Notes under the pieces: model-generated | Seen by the model: the letters and a program-made list of their open reading frames with translations, nothing else | Told to the model about the DNA's origin: nothing | Database searches by the model: none | Shown: positions 63,631 to 64,000 of the stretch, piece by piece | Position numbering within the stretch: the stretch's first letter is position 1 | Layout: every line of letters starts with the position of its first letter | Translations under genes and position numbers: made by a program | Source: Terripilifer ovatus | GTDB taxonomy: Bacteria > Pseudomonadota > Alphaproteobacteria > Rhizobiales > Beijerinckiaceae | DNA length: 64,000 nt | NCBI GenBank assembly: GCA_029222685.1 | Contig: JARHVB010000011.1 | Location: 62,001 to 126,000 of the forward strand | Direction of reading: 5' to 3'

Positions 63631-64000
63631 CGACATGTCCATTCCTGTCACACCCGGTTCAAGCCGGCTCGCCTGGATAACGGATCGCATAGACCTCGTG
63701 GACGGCTTGCGCATTGCGGTCTTCGCTGCGCTCGCAATCACAGCTGTTCTGACGCCGGGGTTTCTATCGGTGCCAAGCCTGCTCGCGCTGCTGACGACAC
63801 TATCGTTCGTGGGGTGCGTCGCCGTTGGCATGACGATGATCACGCTCAGCGGCCACATCATGTCGTTCAGCCTCGGCGCGACGGCAGCCGCCGCAGCGGT
63901 AGCCTTCGTCCATGTGCTCAACATCTGGGGCCTCGCCGCGGGTGTGGCTGCCGGCCTGGCGACGGGCGCGCTCATCTCGGCCGCACAGGGCCTCATCATC
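63611..64000 (+). CDS. Sugar ABC transporter permease (RbsC type), cut by window end
   Basis: The first 130 codons are present; the gene runs off the window. Hydrophobic segments start near IAVFAALAITAVLTPGFLS, and the RbsC-like VGCVAVGMTMITLSGHIMSFSLGA follows. Start choices are ATG 63611, which overlaps the ATPase stop and has a GGGGAAG site, or ATG 63635 in the same frame. It completes the importer with the genes at 61126 and 62125. Confidence 0.85.
   Translation, partial: MKPSAISDMSIPVTPGSSRLAWITDRIDLVDGLRIAVFAALAITAVLTPGFLSVPSLLALLTTLSFVGCVAVGMTMITLSGHIMSFSLGATAAAAAVAFVHVLNIWGLAAGVAAGLATGALISAAQGLII

Overview
This 64 kb window is a GC-rich chromosomal stretch of an alphaproteobacterium, most likely in the Hyphomicrobiales (Rhizobiales). 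The evidence is an F0 operon in the order a-c-b'-b kept apart from the F1 genes, small proteins of families restricted to or typical of this class (DUF2093, DUF4170, DUF6101), a CysQ-DUF4170-DUF374-WaaA-LpxK lipid A/Kdo block, and short palindromic intergenic repeats of the kind seen in rhizobia and relatives. I do not assign a genus. No rRNA, tRNA, CRISPR array or intact insertion sequence was seen.

Layout. 0.1-2.3 kb: ATP synthase F0 genes, ending in a clear intrinsic terminator. 2.5-9.0 kb: a phosphoesterase / Ser-Thr kinase (with a USP domain) / GT39 operon facing a second GT39 gene, then a GT2-GtrA fusion; together these look like a lipid-linked sugar transfer locus with a possible phosphorylation switch. 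9.3-10.8 kb: a Rieske oxygenase and DUF2093. 10.9-13.7 kb: an accessory patch with a stand-alone sigma-70 region 1.1 protein, an operator-like palindrome, a small unknown protein, nadC, a MITE-like element, a rhizobial palindrome and an integrase remnant. 13.7-14.9 kb: a glycine-rich secreted protein and a YihY/BrkB membrane protein. 15.1-19.4 kb: the lipid A/Kdo block. 19.4-23.9 kb: a metal-type RND pump (CzcA/CzcB-like). 24.3-27.6 kb: a NitT/TauT-type ABC transporter with a fused double permease and a possibly structured leader. 27.6-30.9 kb: an OprB-type porin divergent from a NodT-type outer-membrane efflux lipoprotein.

31-46 kb is mostly housekeeping and single genes: rsmE, ubiA, DUF6101, glutamate-cysteine ligase, an orphan Flp pilin, a DUF937 repeat protein, a MATE pump, a MarR/FAD-hydroxylase operon with a good operator palindrome, UDP-glucose dehydrogenase, a GMC oxidoreductase and a YedK/HMCES-type protein. 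45.7-53.8 kb: a LysR gene divergent from a flavin-dependent monooxygenase and a complete Dpp/Opp-type importer, which reads as uptake plus oxidative attack on one organic substrate. The operon is interrupted by a 116-bp repeat that also occurs at 9 kb. 54.1-56.4 kb: an MFS exporter, an octapeptide-repeat secreted protein and a probably frameshifted low-GC gene. 56.5-59.9 kb: an SDR / enoyl-CoA hydratase / acyl-CoA dehydrogenase operon under a perfect palindrome. 60-64 kb: a Sua5/TsaC gene and a ribose-type sugar ABC importer cut off by the window edge.

The most unusual items are the stand-alone sigma region 1.1 protein, the kinase/phosphoesterase/GT39 operon, the palindrome-controlled small gene plus nadC, and the leader of the fused-permease ABC transporter. 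None is proven to be a new system from sequence alone.
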